Assembly: GCA_016718315.1 (NCBI GenBank)
Contig: JADKDV010000003.1
Span: 856,979-920,978, forward strand
Source: Candidatus Obscuribacter sp.
Lineage (GTDB): Bacteria; Cyanobacteriota; Vampirovibrionia; Obscuribacterales; Obscuribacteraceae
Direction of reading: 5' to 3'
Length of the DNA stretch: 64,000 bases
Below, in pieces: positions 45,603-53,964 of this stretch; position 1 is the stretch's first letter; each line of letters opens with the position of its first letter. The position numbers and the translations under genes were made by a program. The notes below the pieces were generated by a model. The model searched no databases, was not told the DNA's origin, and saw only the letters and a list, made by a program, of their open reading frames with translations.

Positions 45603-46034
45603 TTACGTGACCTGGGTCTGATTTGCCAGCGCATCTAATGCGATGAGCAGTGCGATTACTTTAGTTTTGATTTCTTCTCTGGTTTTGCGTACTTCATTTA
45701 TCGACTGACCTTTAGGATCCGGTAAGGGCCAATCCTGACGCTCAAGTCCTGGCACGTAGGGGCAGTTTTCGCCACATCCCATTGTCACTAATAGCCTGGC
45801 GCCCGCTGCTAGTTCTTGAGTTAACAGCTGCGGTTTGGCTCGACTTAAATCGATATTTTCTTCTAGCATGGCTGCTACCACCACATCGTGGACCTGATTG
45901 GCTGGCTCTGTGCCCGCTGATATTGCTCGCGCTTTATGCGGGTCGGCAAACTGATTTAAAAATGCCGCCGCCATTTGCGAGCGTCCAGCATTGTGGACAC
46001 AGGCAAAAATGACTAAATCGGTTTGCTTACTCAC
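45603..46034 (-). CDS. arsC: Arsenate reductase (LMW phosphatase fold)
   Basis: 143 residues. The P-loop CVHNAGRSQMAAA has Cys12-X5-Arg18, and DWPLPDPKGQ holds the general-acid Asp. GCGENCP supplies the further cysteines used in the disulfide relay (Cys at about 91 and 95), so it is of the thioredoxin-dependent or related class. It reduces As(V) to As(III) for export by Acr3. It overlaps the arsI gene by 4 bases and abuts acr3. Confidence 0.95.
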   Translation of the reverse strand: MSKQTDLVIFACVHNAGRSQMAAAFLNQFADPHKARAISAGTEPANQVHDVVVAAMLEENIDLSRAKPQLLTQELAAGARLLVTMGCGENCPYVPGLERQDWPLPDPKGQSINEVRKTREEIKTKVIALLIALDALANQTQVT

Positions 46035-46519
46035 TTAGAACAGCTCTTTTTGTCGATGCTCACTGCTATGGACGATACTTGAGTGTCTGCATCAGGGGCA
46101 CAGCAAGCCGAGTTTGCTTGACCAGGCAGGTCAACGTCCTCACCATAAGTGGTGGCGGAGTCAGTGGTGTAAAAACTCTCCCAGGCGATGCCCTGCGGAT
46201 CATGCACCCATGCTTTATCTGATTTTGCATAGCAGCATGTGGTTTGTTCTTGCTCCAAAAGTGGCTTTTGTGCTTGCTTTAGCCTGAGTGATATTTGTTT
46301 GAGCTCTTCTCCATCATCTACCTGGATGCCCAGATGATCCAGTCCTGGCTCGCGACCACGAGTTGAGATGGCAAAATTGATGCGGGGATCGTCGAGCATC
46401 CATTTGGCATAGTCAGACTTGACCACGGTGGGAGCACAATCAAAAAACGTTGAGTAAAACTCGATTGATTCGTTTAAATCCTTAACTGCCACGTGGGCGT
46501 GAAATCTCTTCACTAGCAT
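46031..46519 (-). CDS. arsI: ArsI/CadI-type glyoxalase-fold protein (organoarsenical lyase candidate)
   Basis: 162 residues. Vicinal-oxygen-chelate fold with metal ligands visible: RFHAHVAVKDL (His), LDHLGIQVDD (His) and IAWESFYT (Glu). TTCCYAKSDKAWVHDPQG contains the adjacent CysCys pair that binds trivalent organoarsenicals in ArsI. ArsI cleaves the C-As bond of methylarsenite with O2. A C-terminal Cys-rich tail (SACCAPDA, KKSCSK) may hold more arsenic. Its ATG lies just before the arsR stop and its 3' end overlaps arsC, so it sits within the operon. CadI-like function is the alternative. Confidence 0.88.
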   Translation of the reverse strand: MLVKRFHAHVAVKDLNESIEFYSTFFDCAPTVVKSDYAKWMLDDPRINFAISTRGREPGLDHLGIQVDDGEELKQISLRLKQAQKPLLEQEQTTCCYAKSDKAWVHDPQGIAWESFYTTDSATTYGEDVDLPGQANSACCAPDADTQVSSIAVSIDKKSCSK

Positions 46520-46812
46520 TTACCTCCATTGTCGGCACAGCAGTTTTCCAGTAGATAACTGATTAACTCCTGCATTTGTTCGTAGTTTGCTGCATAAATG
46601 ATCGAGCGACTGGCTCGTCTGTTTGTAATCAACCCAGCTGTGGTCAATTCTTTGAGATGAAATGACATTGTGGCTGGTGGCATGGCAAAGTGTTCGCTGA
46701 GTGCGCCAGCGGCCATGCCGGTTGCACCCTTGCGTACCAGCAGGCGAAAAATCTCGAGTCGTGTTTCTTGTGCCAGCGCTGATAAGGCGCCGACTGCCTG
46801 TGTCGTTTTCAT
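46513..46812 (-). CDS. arsR: ArsR/SmtB-family arsenic-responsive repressor
   Basis: 99 residues from the ATG at 46812; a longer frame upstream runs through the promoter and is unlikely. A winged helix with LSEHFAMPPATMSFHLKEL as recognition helix, then RRASRSIIYAAN wing. The C-terminus LLENCCADNGGKC carries three cysteines, a likely As(III)-binding site placed as in other ArsR types whose sensor lies at the C-terminus; the DNA-helix ELCVCDL site is absent. It represses its own operon through the inverted repeat at its promoter. Confidence 0.93.
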   Translation of the reverse strand: MKTTQAVGALSALAQETRLEIFRLLVRKGATGMAAGALSEHFAMPPATMSFHLKELTTAGLITNRRASRSIIYAANYEQMQELISYLLENCCADNGGKC

Positions 46813-46847
46813 ATTTCCAATATAGTCGAAATATGGAATCGTGTCAA
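46810..46847 (-). promoter_or_regulatory. ars promoter with ArsR operator
   Basis: On the minus strand TTGACA (46842-46847), 17 bases, TATATT (46819-46824). An 8-bp inverted repeat, CATATTTC (46810-46817) and GAAATATG (46828-46835), brackets the -10 element, ideal for repression. The -10 box ends only six bases from the arsR ATG, so RNA would begin at or next to the start codon: a leaderless message is predicted. Confidence 0.8.
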
Positions 46848-46854
46848 ATGGATT

Positions 46855-47169
46855 TTGATGTCTGGTTTTGCTTCTCTTAAGAGTGTGGGTCGCGAGACTT
46901 ACCCTTTGCTCAGGTTTTATCCTGATTGCACTTTTCCCGCTCAGATTATGGATAACACAGCGGTCTTCAGTAAGCCTCATGCGCCGCTACTGATGATTCA
47001 TGGTCAAAAGGACCATGTAATCAGTTTTGCTAATGCAAAAAGCTTGTTTGAAGTGGCCCGTGAGCCCAAAGAGATGCTTGTCTTAGAGCAGGGGCGTCAT
47101 GTCAGTTTTGGCAATAAAGGCGAATGGTCTTGCGCCATCAAGAATTTTATTGCCAAATACAAACTCTAA
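46855..47169 (+). pseudogene. 5'-truncated alpha/beta-hydrolase remnant
   Basis: The 104 residues readable here match only the C-terminal half of an alpha/beta-hydrolase: SGFASLKSVGRETYPLL (the usual start is ESAFTS...), PLLMIHGQKDHVISFANAKSL with the acidic catalytic Asp, and EQGRHVSFGN with the catalytic His. The nucleophile elbow GxSxG and the first 130-150 residues are missing. The break lies only about 10 bases from the ars -35 box, so insertion or recombination of the arsenic operon probably removed the 5' part. No ribosome-binding site precedes it. Confidence 0.75.
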
Positions 47170-47177
47170 GGCTGGCT

Positions 47178-47561
47178 CTAAGTTTTTGGTCGCCCAGTCA
47201 ACGCATAAAGTGCGTCATCGACAAATACTTTTTTAAAGTCCAGTTGATAGGCGTGGTTTAAGACGATGTCCATCATTTCAGTTAGCTTTTGTGCTGGTAC
47301 GCCGTCTTTGTGCACCAGTCTTTTGATATCGAGAATTGTTTCGTCTTCTATGTTTTCGCGGGCTGCTATGTAAGCCAAAACTTTGTTGTCGTCTTCCAGC
47401 ACTACAACCAGACCGTTATGACCAAAGTAATTACCCTCGATATTGCGCAGGTCATTGTCTTTGCCTTCTAGCTCAAAAACCTGCTCAAGAGGCTTATAAG
47501 AGTCCTCTGTCAGTGCTCTTATTTCCTTTTCGTCCTGTCTATTTGCGATTCGCGTTTGCAT
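47178..47561 (-). CDS. GNAT-type acetyltransferase-like protein
   Basis: 127 residues. IANRQDEKEIRALTEDSYKP, then GHNGLVVVLEDDNKVLAYIAAREN and ILDIKRLVHKDGVPAQKLTEMMDIVLNHAYQL (key residues DIKRLVHKDG and AQKLTEMM) show the GNAT order: strand, then a motif A loop Q/R-x-x-G/A-like. It is 15-30 residues shorter than usual and the final strand pair is brief. Substrate unknown. Convergent with the hydrolase remnant; followed upstream by the hppA terminator. Confidence 0.65.
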   Translation of the reverse strand: MQTRIANRQDEKEIRALTEDSYKPLEQVFELEGKDNDLRNIEGNYFGHNGLVVVLEDDNKVLAYIAARENIEDETILDIKRLVHKDGVPAQKLTEMMDIVLNHAYQLDFKKVFVDDALYALTGRPKT

Positions 47562-47573
47562 AATTTATTCCAA

Positions 47574-47604
47574 AAAAAATGGCCGGGGTTACCGGCCATT
47601 TTTT
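47574..47604 (-). terminator. Rho-independent terminator for hppA
   Basis: AAAAAATGGCCGG, loop, CCGGCCATTTTTT form a 13-bp stem. On the minus strand it is followed by a T8 run nine bases after the hppA stop. Confidence 0.93.
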
Positions 47605-47612
47605 GATTTTGT

Positions 47613-49706
47613 TTACTTGATCAAGAAGGACACGAGTAGCAGCGCCACGATGTTCAAAATTTTGATCATCGGGTTGATGGCTGGACCAGCAGTGTCCTTG
47701 TAAGGATCGCCTACGGTATCGCCAGTCACAGCAGCTTTGTGAGCATCGGAGCCCTTGCCGCCATGGTTGCCTTCTTCGATGTACTTCTTAGCGTTATCCC
47801 AAGCACCGCCACCGGATGTCATCGAGATAGCGACAAATAGACCGGTAACGATCGAACCTACGAGCACTCCACCAAGAATTTTGGCAGCAGCGTACTCGCC
47901 TGGCAGAGCGTGATTTAGCCAGAAGGCGCCGAGCATAGCGATGATCACGGGTGTGAGCACTGGGATCAAAGCTGGCACAACCATCTTCTTGAGAGCAGCA
48001 GTAGTTACGATATCCACGCATTTGGCATAGTCTGGTTTAGCAGTACCTTCCATGATGCCTGGGATTTCTCTAAATTGACGTCTTACTTCTTCGACAACCA
48101 GACCACCTGCGGCTCCTACTGACTCCATCGCTAGAGCAGCAAAGACGAAGGGGATGAGACCACCGATAAAGAGACCAGCCAGTACATAAGGGCTGGAGAG
48201 GTCAAAGGTGATACCAGTTGTACCACCAGCTTTGTGGATAGCCAAATTGAGTTCTTCGGTATATGAACTGAAGAGCACGATAGCAGCCAGACCAGCAGAA
48301 CCGATAGCATAGCCTTTGGTTACGGCTTTAGTGGTGTTACCAACGGCATCGAGAGGGTCGGTGACGTTTCTAACTTCTTTGGGCAGTTCAGACATTTCGG
48401 CAATACCGCCGGCGTTGTCTGTGATAGGACCGTAAGAGTCGATGGCGACGATGATACCGGCCATGGAGAGCATGGACATGGCGGCTAGCGCTACACCAAA
48501 TACTCCGCAAAGCGAGAATGAAATCAGGATACCAGCAACAATTACGAGTACAGGATAAGCAGTGGACTTCATCGATACAGCCAGACCAGCAATGATGTTG
48601 GTAGCGTGACCGGTTTCGGACGCTTTGGCGATGTATCTGACAGGACCGTATTCGGTGGATGTGTAGTATTCGGTGATCCAGACGAGCAGTCCGGTGACAA
48701 CGAGACCTACCATTGAGGCAAAGAAGAAGCTCATTGTGCTTACGTCTTTACCGCCGATTTGCAGGTTTTTCATCATCATGTCGGTGATGAAGTAGAAAGC
48801 AATTGCAGCTCCTACGCCAGCTACGATTAAGCCTTTGTAGAGAGCACCCATGATGTTTTTGTCTTTGCCTAGTTTGACGCAAAGAGCACCGACAACAGAG
48901 GTAATGATGGATGCGCCACCAAGTACCAGAGGGTACATGATGACATCAGGGGCAGTGCCAGCCTCGATTTGAGCGGCAAATGTCTGGTGTGCCAATAGCA
49001 TTGTAGCTACAGCGGTTACAGCATAAGTCTCAAACAAGTCAGCAGCCATACCAGCGCAGTCACCGACGTTATCGCCCACGAGGTCGGCGATAACAGCAGG
49101 GTTTCTCGGGTCGTCTTCGGGGATACCGGCTTCGACTTTACCGACGAGGTCAGCGCCGACGTCAGCAGCTTTGGTATAGATACCGCCACCGAGTCTGGCA
49201 AATACAGAGATCAAACTGGCGCCAAAGCCGAGTCCGATCAGGGCGTTTACGTCTTTGGTGACAAGATAAAATCCAGTCACACCAAGTAGACCAAGACCAA
49301 CTACCAGTAGTCCGGTAACCGATCCGCCTTTAAACGCTACTGATAGAGCAGCTTCCAGTCCGTTTCTTGCGGCTTCTGCTGTACGCACATTAGCGCGTAC
49401 AGATACATACATTCCAACAAAACCGGAGACCGCCGACAAGATGGCGCCTACTGCAAAACCTGCAGCAGTTGTCCAGTTGAGTGTCAGTCCTACGATGAAA
49501 AACAAAACAGCGCCCACACCAGCGACAGTGGTGTACTGTCTGTTCATGTATGCGCTTGCACCTTCCTGGATGGCACCAGCAATTTGCTGCATCCTTTCGT
49601 TGCCTGCACTGAGAGCCAGTACGCTAGTACCAGCCCATCCTCCATAAGCAAGTGCCACTGCGCCGCAGCCCAGCACACCATAAAGCGTTGTATCGCCCGT
49701 CATCAT
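47613..49706 (-). CDS. hppA: Membrane proton-pumping pyrophosphatase, K+-independent type
   Basis: 697 residues, about 16 membrane helices. Substrate-site motifs: GGGIYTKAADVGADLVGKVE, DDPRNPAVIADLVGDNVGDC and IDSYGPITDNAGGIAEMS (each by key residues DVGADLVGK, DNVGDC, DNAGG). The subtype position reads GNTTKAVTKGYAIGSAGL: Lys, not Ala, after GNTT marks the K+-independent H+ pump. It uses PPi hydrolysis to export protons. Either ATG (49706 or 49703) could start it; the second is better spaced from GGGAG. With Pit it suggests active phosphate/PPi economy. Confidence 0.97.
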   Translation of the reverse strand: MMTGDTTLYGVLGCGAVALAYGGWAGTSVLALSAGNERMQQIAGAIQEGASAYMNRQYTTVAGVGAVLFFIVGLTLNWTTAAGFAVGAILSAVSGFVGMYVSVRANVRTAEAARNGLEAALSVAFKGGSVTGLLVVGLGLLGVTGFYLVTKDVNALIGLGFGASLISVFARLGGGIYTKAADVGADLVGKVEAGIPEDDPRNPAVIADLVGDNVGDCAGMAADLFETYAVTAVATMLLAHQTFAAQIEAGTAPDVIMYPLVLGGASIITSVVGALCVKLGKDKNIMGALYKGLIVAGVGAAIAFYFITDMMMKNLQIGGKDVSTMSFFFASMVGLVVTGLLVWITEYYTSTEYGPVRYIAKASETGHATNIIAGLAVSMKSTAYPVLVIVAGILISFSLCGVFGVALAAMSMLSMAGIIVAIDSYGPITDNAGGIAEMSELPKEVRNVTDPLDAVGNTTKAVTKGYAIGSAGLAAIVLFSSYTEELNLAIHKAGGTTGITFDLSSPYVLAGLFIGGLIPFVFAALAMESVGAAGGLVVEEVRRQFREIPGIMEGTAKPDYAKCVDIVTTAALKKMVVPALIPVLTPVIIAMLGAFWLNHALPGEYAAAKILGGVLVGSIVTGLFVAISMTSGGGAWDNAKKYIEEGNHGGKGSDAHKAAVTGDTVGDPYKDTAGPAINPMIKILNIVALLLVSFLIK

Positions 49707-49849
49707 TTACTCCCTAAATTCGCTTAACGAGATCCTTTAGTGGATCTGATAAATGCCAGGGTGAGTCAATTTGCTAAACCCACGGCGCTTGCAAGATTAG
49801 CAGGTGGTGATGCTCTTCGCCGGAACTCTATTTAATTTAGGGGGAGCAT

Positions 49850-49878
49850 TTGGACCCAATTGAGAGTCTATATATAAT
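49850..49878 (+). promoter_or_regulatory. Sigma70-type promoter for amidase-murI-udg
   Basis: TTGGAC (49850-49855), exactly 17 bases, TATAAT (49873-49878). It lies about 120 bases ahead of the amidase gene in the divergent 289-base gap with hppA; no other promoter-like pair on this strand is as good. Confidence 0.7.
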
Positions 49879-49995
49879 TGATTACTTCTTTGAAAAGACC
49901 CTTTAGTGTTATGATGCTCCTCTTTGGATCTAATCAAAAGCTATAACTAGAACAGGTTTAAGACCATCCGGGTATCAAAAAACAAACGATCAGGT

Positions 49996-52049
49996 TTGCT
50001 CCTGGCAGCGCTAGTGCTCGCTGCTGGGGTTTTGAGTCCCTCAAGTCCAATCTATGCTCAGGGCTATGACGCTCCCAGAGGACCTGGGGTAAAGATTGTC
50101 TCTATTAAGGATGTAATTTCAGAAAGCGAAAAAGCAATATATATTCGCACCCAGAGCCCCGTTGTGGTCGGTCGTCCGACTTTTAACTATTTGCCAGGTG
50201 AAGGCGGGGACACCATTTTGACCGCTGACTTCGACGGTCTTTCATACAATTCGCCCACTAGAATTATTAGACTCAATTCACCTGAGAATCGTCTCAATAG
50301 AGAAAATTCACAGCCAGGCTCTGGCAATTTTAAGCCGCGTTTTGCTGGTATCAAAGAGATCCATGTCGGACAGTTTCAACAAAGTCCACCTAAGTTTAGA
50401 GTCAGTTTTATTGCCGGTGATGCCAAAGCCCTAAAGTCAGTATCGGTAGGTGCGGCCCCCGGTATGCTTAAGATCAGTTGGGCTGACGGGCCTGCGCCAG
50501 TCGCCAGTCGAGGCAAGACTGCCGGTAGCGGTAGCGAGATTGCTAGCACAAGCGATAGCACCACATCCGCACCAAAGGTGGCACCAAATGTGGTTAAGCC
50601 ATCTCTAGCTCCACGTTTAGCCGGTGCTGCTACTCCACCAGTGGCACCGCCAGTCAAAGGCTCTTTGCTCTCTGGCAGTGACTCTCAGCCAAAATCTAGC
50701 CCAAATAAAGCTAATAACCAAAAAGCCAAGGGCGAAAAATCACACACTGAAAAGGCTGGCTCTCAGAGTGTTGTCACCGAAACAACCGCCACCGAAAAGT
50801 CAGTCAGCAAAGTGTCATCTGGTGGCTGGTTGTCGCGCCTTAAGACTCGCACCCTCGATATGATCGGGTTGGCTGACGAAAAATCTGAGCTAGAAAAGGG
50901 ACCACCGGCAAAGCCCGAAAATAGCAGCAGCATGACCGAAACTGCTTTTGTGCCTTCTACTTCGGCCAATATGCCCGCACCTCAAGCCGCTGTCGCTAGC
51001 CGCGAACCTATCCCTGAAGACAACGGACCACCGCCCACGATAACGCTCGAAAAGGTCGATGACCAGGGCTCTGGCGCTACACTCGAAATATTTAGAGTAG
51101 AAATGCCAGATAGCCGAGAGCTGTCTTTTAAGTCTTTTAGACTGCATAACCCTGAGCGTTATGTCATGGACATACCTGATGCTCGGGCCATCACGTCGGC
51201 TACTCTGCCCGATATTACGCGCTCTCCCCTGGTCAAATCGATACGAGTAGGCGTACCCAGCGAAAACGAAGGCGTGGGTCGTCTGGTACTGGAGCTGGAA
51301 GGCAACAATGTTTCTGTGGATGAGCTAATGCATGCTGGCTCAAGCTATATGACCATTACCCTGGCTAAGGGACTTGGTACTGCTGGTGGTGCTACCAGCT
51401 CGCAAAGCTTTGGCGCGGTACCAGTGACACCAGTGCCTGAAGGTCCTATCATCGTGCCCAGGGCACCACAAGAGACTGTGGTGGTGCTTGACGCCGGCCA
51501 TGGTGGCAGTGATCCTGGTGCTCAGCGCGGTGACGTTAACGAAGCTGATGTAACCATGGCCATCATCAACAAACTAAAAAAAGTGCTCGAAGGTAAAGGC
51601 GCTCGAATAGTTATGACTCGTTCGGACAATACCTTTATTTCCCTTGAAGAAAGGGTGCGCATCACCAACCAGGTCAACCCTAATTTGTTTCTATCGGTTC
51701 ATATTAATTCGCTGCAAAGTACATCAGATATCCGCGGCATAGAAACTTATTATCAAACTGACCAGAGTCGACCACTAGCCGCTCGTGTGCATGAGTCTCT
51801 GGTCACGGGACTCGGTGCACCAGACCGCAGTGTGCGCAAAGCTCGGTTTTATGTCATCAATCACACGCCAGTGCCAGCAATACTGGCAGAAGTGGATACA
51901 TTACGAACAAGACGGAAAGAGACAGGTTAATCTCTTCTGATTACCAATTAAAGATTGCCAACGCCCTTGCTCGCGGTGTTATGCTCTACTTGCAAGATGT
52001 AAATCGTGGTGGTCAAATGGCGGGTAACGCCAGACAGGGTGTCCGTTAA
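49996..52049 (+). CDS. AMIN-domain N-acetylmuramoyl-L-alanine amidase (AmiC type), frameshifted
   Basis: About 684 residues after correction. Two AMIN-like beta domains (about 15-155; about 365-485) flank a Ser/Ala/Lys-rich linker; these target the enzyme to wall or septum. The Amidase_3 domain has VVLDAGHGGSDPGA, GDVNEADVT and LFLSVHINS (zinc ligands His, Glu, His), and the catalytic Glu of ILAEVGYITN. The last motif requires one G restored at 51894-51895; the true frame then runs to 52049 (ARGVMLYLQDVNRGG). The N-terminus is uncertain: TTG 49996 gives a signal peptide without a charged n-region, while the frame is open back to 49951 (KTIRVSKNKRSG) with no standard start. It cleaves the MurNAc-L-Ala bond during daughter-cell separation. 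Confidence 0.9.
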
Positions 52050-52071
52050 TAAGAGCCGATATTGCAAAAAG

Positions 52072-52977
52072 ATGTCTAATAATACCTACAAAAAAATTGG
52101 CTTGTTTGACTCCGGAGTAGGTGGGCTTTCTGTCCTTAAACAGTTTGCTAGCTCACAAGATAGTCCGATGCAATTTGTATATCTGGGAGATACCGCCAGA
52201 TGTCCTTACGGCAACAGAGACAAAAGCGAAATAGAGTCTTTTGTTCAAGAGATAATCGCTTTTCTCACCAATTTTCAGCTGGATGCCATCGTTATGGCTT
52301 GCAATACTTCTGCAGCACTTGCCAAAGATGTGGCTGTAGAAGCCGCTAAGCGCGTACCATCTCTAGCGTTGTTTGACTTGATTGAGCCTACTGCGCAGTA
52401 TATCTGCACCCAAAAGACAATCAAAAAGCTTGGTGTCATGGCTACTCATGCCACAGTCAAAGCAAAAGCATTTAGCCAGGCTCTTACTCAAAACAACTTT
52501 GACGGCACTGTTGTTGAGGTAGCATGCCCGCTACTGGTGCCAATTATTGAGTCTGGCAGACTGGCAGAGATAGAAGTCCAGGAAGAGCTAAAAAGCGCCC
52601 TGAGACCTTATTTGAATGAGCTTAAAGGTTCTGATGCCATTGTCTTAGGTTGTACTCATTTTCCTTTTGTTGAGAGCTTTATCAAACAACTGATTGAGAC
52701 TGAGTTTAAATCCGATTATCCAGCCGATATGCAATTGATAGATCCTGCTGTTGTGCTCTGTCAGGAAGTCTTTAAGCTAACGAGTGACAAAAATATTGCT
52801 GCTAATTATTTGAGCAGTGCATTTTCTATTTATACGACCGGTAGTGCTGAAGCCTTTAAGGCTGGTGCAGAAGCTTGCCTGGGTGAGCCTATGCCCTTGC
52901 CTAAAGTGGTCCCCACCACAGAGCTCAAAGCTACCGACATGATCTCATTTGGAGTATCCGAAGCTGTAAGAGGCTGA
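52072..52977 (+). CDS. murI: Glutamate racemase
   Basis: 301 residues from the ATG at 52072 (MSNNTYKKIGLFDSG). A longer frame upstream overlaps the amidase end. GLFDSGVGGLSVL, YLGDTARCPYGN, MACNTSAA (first catalytic Cys) and VLGCTHFPF (second catalytic Cys) complete the two-base racemase site. It supplies D-glutamate for peptidoglycan. It lies 22 bases after the amidase, so one operon serves wall synthesis and splitting. Confidence 0.96.
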   Translation: MSNNTYKKIGLFDSGVGGLSVLKQFASSQDSPMQFVYLGDTARCPYGNRDKSEIESFVQEIIAFLTNFQLDAIVMACNTSAALAKDVAVEAAKRVPSLALFDLIEPTAQYICTQKTIKKLGVMATHATVKAKAFSQALTQNNFDGTVVEVACPLLVPIIESGRLAEIEVQEELKSALRPYLNELKGSDAIVLGCTHFPFVESFIKQLIETEFKSDYPADMQLIDPAVVLCQEVFKLTSDKNIAANYLSSAFSIYTTGSAEAFKAGAEACLGEPMPLPKVVPTTELKATDMISFGVSEAVRG

Positions 52978-53598
52978 ATGACTGCATCTACAATTAAGAG
53001 TTTTGCCGGTAAGAGCTTGTCCCAAGTCGAGACTATCGCTAAAGATTGTCGCGACTGTGATCTTTGTCTCACAAGAGATAAAGTCGTTTTTTACCGCGGC
53101 AATCCTCAGGCCAAATTAATGATCATAGGCGAAGCACCAGGCGCAAATGAAGACGCCACTGGTAAACCCTTTGTCGGTAGAGCTGGCAAATTGCTCGACA
53201 AGATCCTGGAAGCGGGAGATATCGATGTGGAGCAAGAATGCTATATCTGCAACGTGGTCAAATGTCGACCACCACAAAACCGCGTGCCCACCAAAGTGGA
53301 AGCAGCCGCCTGTCGTAAATATTTGGAAGCACAAATTGATTTAGTTAAACCAAAACTCATACTGCTAGCTGGTGCAACAGCCGTGCTTTCGGTGCTTCAG
53401 GTAAAGGAACCGATAAGTCATATCCGCGGAAAGTGGTTTGATTTTCGATCCGGTGCTAAAGTAATGCCGATCTTCCACCCATCTTATTTACTGCGCAATG
53501 ACTCAAAAGAGCCGGGCTCTCCCAAGTGGCATATGTGGCAGGACATCAAATTAGTAAGAAAAGAGTTGGATAGCTTACAAAATTTTCTAAACAGTTAA
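52978..53598 (+). CDS. udg: Uracil-DNA glycosylase, family 4 (Fe-S)
   Basis: 206 residues. Fe-S cluster cysteines CRDCDLC (about 21-27) and, later, ICNVVKCRPPQNR. Active-site GEAPGANEDATGKPFVGRAG (about 51-70) and the HPSYLLRN motif. It removes uracil from DNA arising by cytosine deamination. Its ATG directly follows the murI TGA (TGAATG), so translation is coupled, and it is the last gene of the amidase-murI operon. Confidence 0.95.
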   Translation: MTASTIKSFAGKSLSQVETIAKDCRDCDLCLTRDKVVFYRGNPQAKLMIIGEAPGANEDATGKPFVGRAGKLLDKILEAGDIDVEQECYICNVVKCRPPQNRVPTKVEAAACRKYLEAQIDLVKPKLILLAGATAVLSVLQVKEPISHIRGKWFDFRSGAKVMPIFHPSYLLRNDSKEPGSPKWHMWQDIKLVRKELDSLQNFLNS

Positions 53599-53648
53599 CT
53601 CCAGACCATTTAACTAAAGATACGTTATATACGTTAGGGGGCTTATAA

Positions 53649-53948
53649 ATGGCTACAAAAGCAGAAAGTTTTTACGCTGATCTTTTGACTGCGCAAATAG
53701 CAGATGCTGTCACCAATGAATTTGGTCGCGCCATACTCAAATTACCCAATCAAGGGCGTGGCACTGTGCACGAGGACGTCGATGTGTACTTCTCTGCCAT
53801 AGCGATGGAGCAGGTCAATGTCATCGCCGAAAAGCATGGCATAAATGATGCTGCTGCCTTGCATGAGATTTTTCAGTTGACCAGACAGAATTTGATACAG
53901 GGTTTTAGAATCGGTCAAAAACTGAGAGGCAGCTACCAGCCGCACTAG
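53649..53948 (+). CDS. Small hypothetical protein
   Basis: 99 residues, not recognised. The ATG follows TAGGGGGC at about 8 bases, a good site. Mostly helical: SFYADLLTAQIADAVTNEFG, VYFSAIAMEQVNVIAEKHG, LHEIFQLTRQNLIQGFRIGQ. No signal peptide or cysteine. It lies 50 bases after udg and faces the TPM gene. Confidence 0.6.
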   Translation: MATKAESFYADLLTAQIADAVTNEFGRAILKLPNQGRGTVHEDVDVYFSAIAMEQVNVIAEKHGINDAAALHEIFQLTRQNLIQGFRIGQKLRGSYQPH

Positions 53949-53964
53949 TTATTAGCTTTACTTG

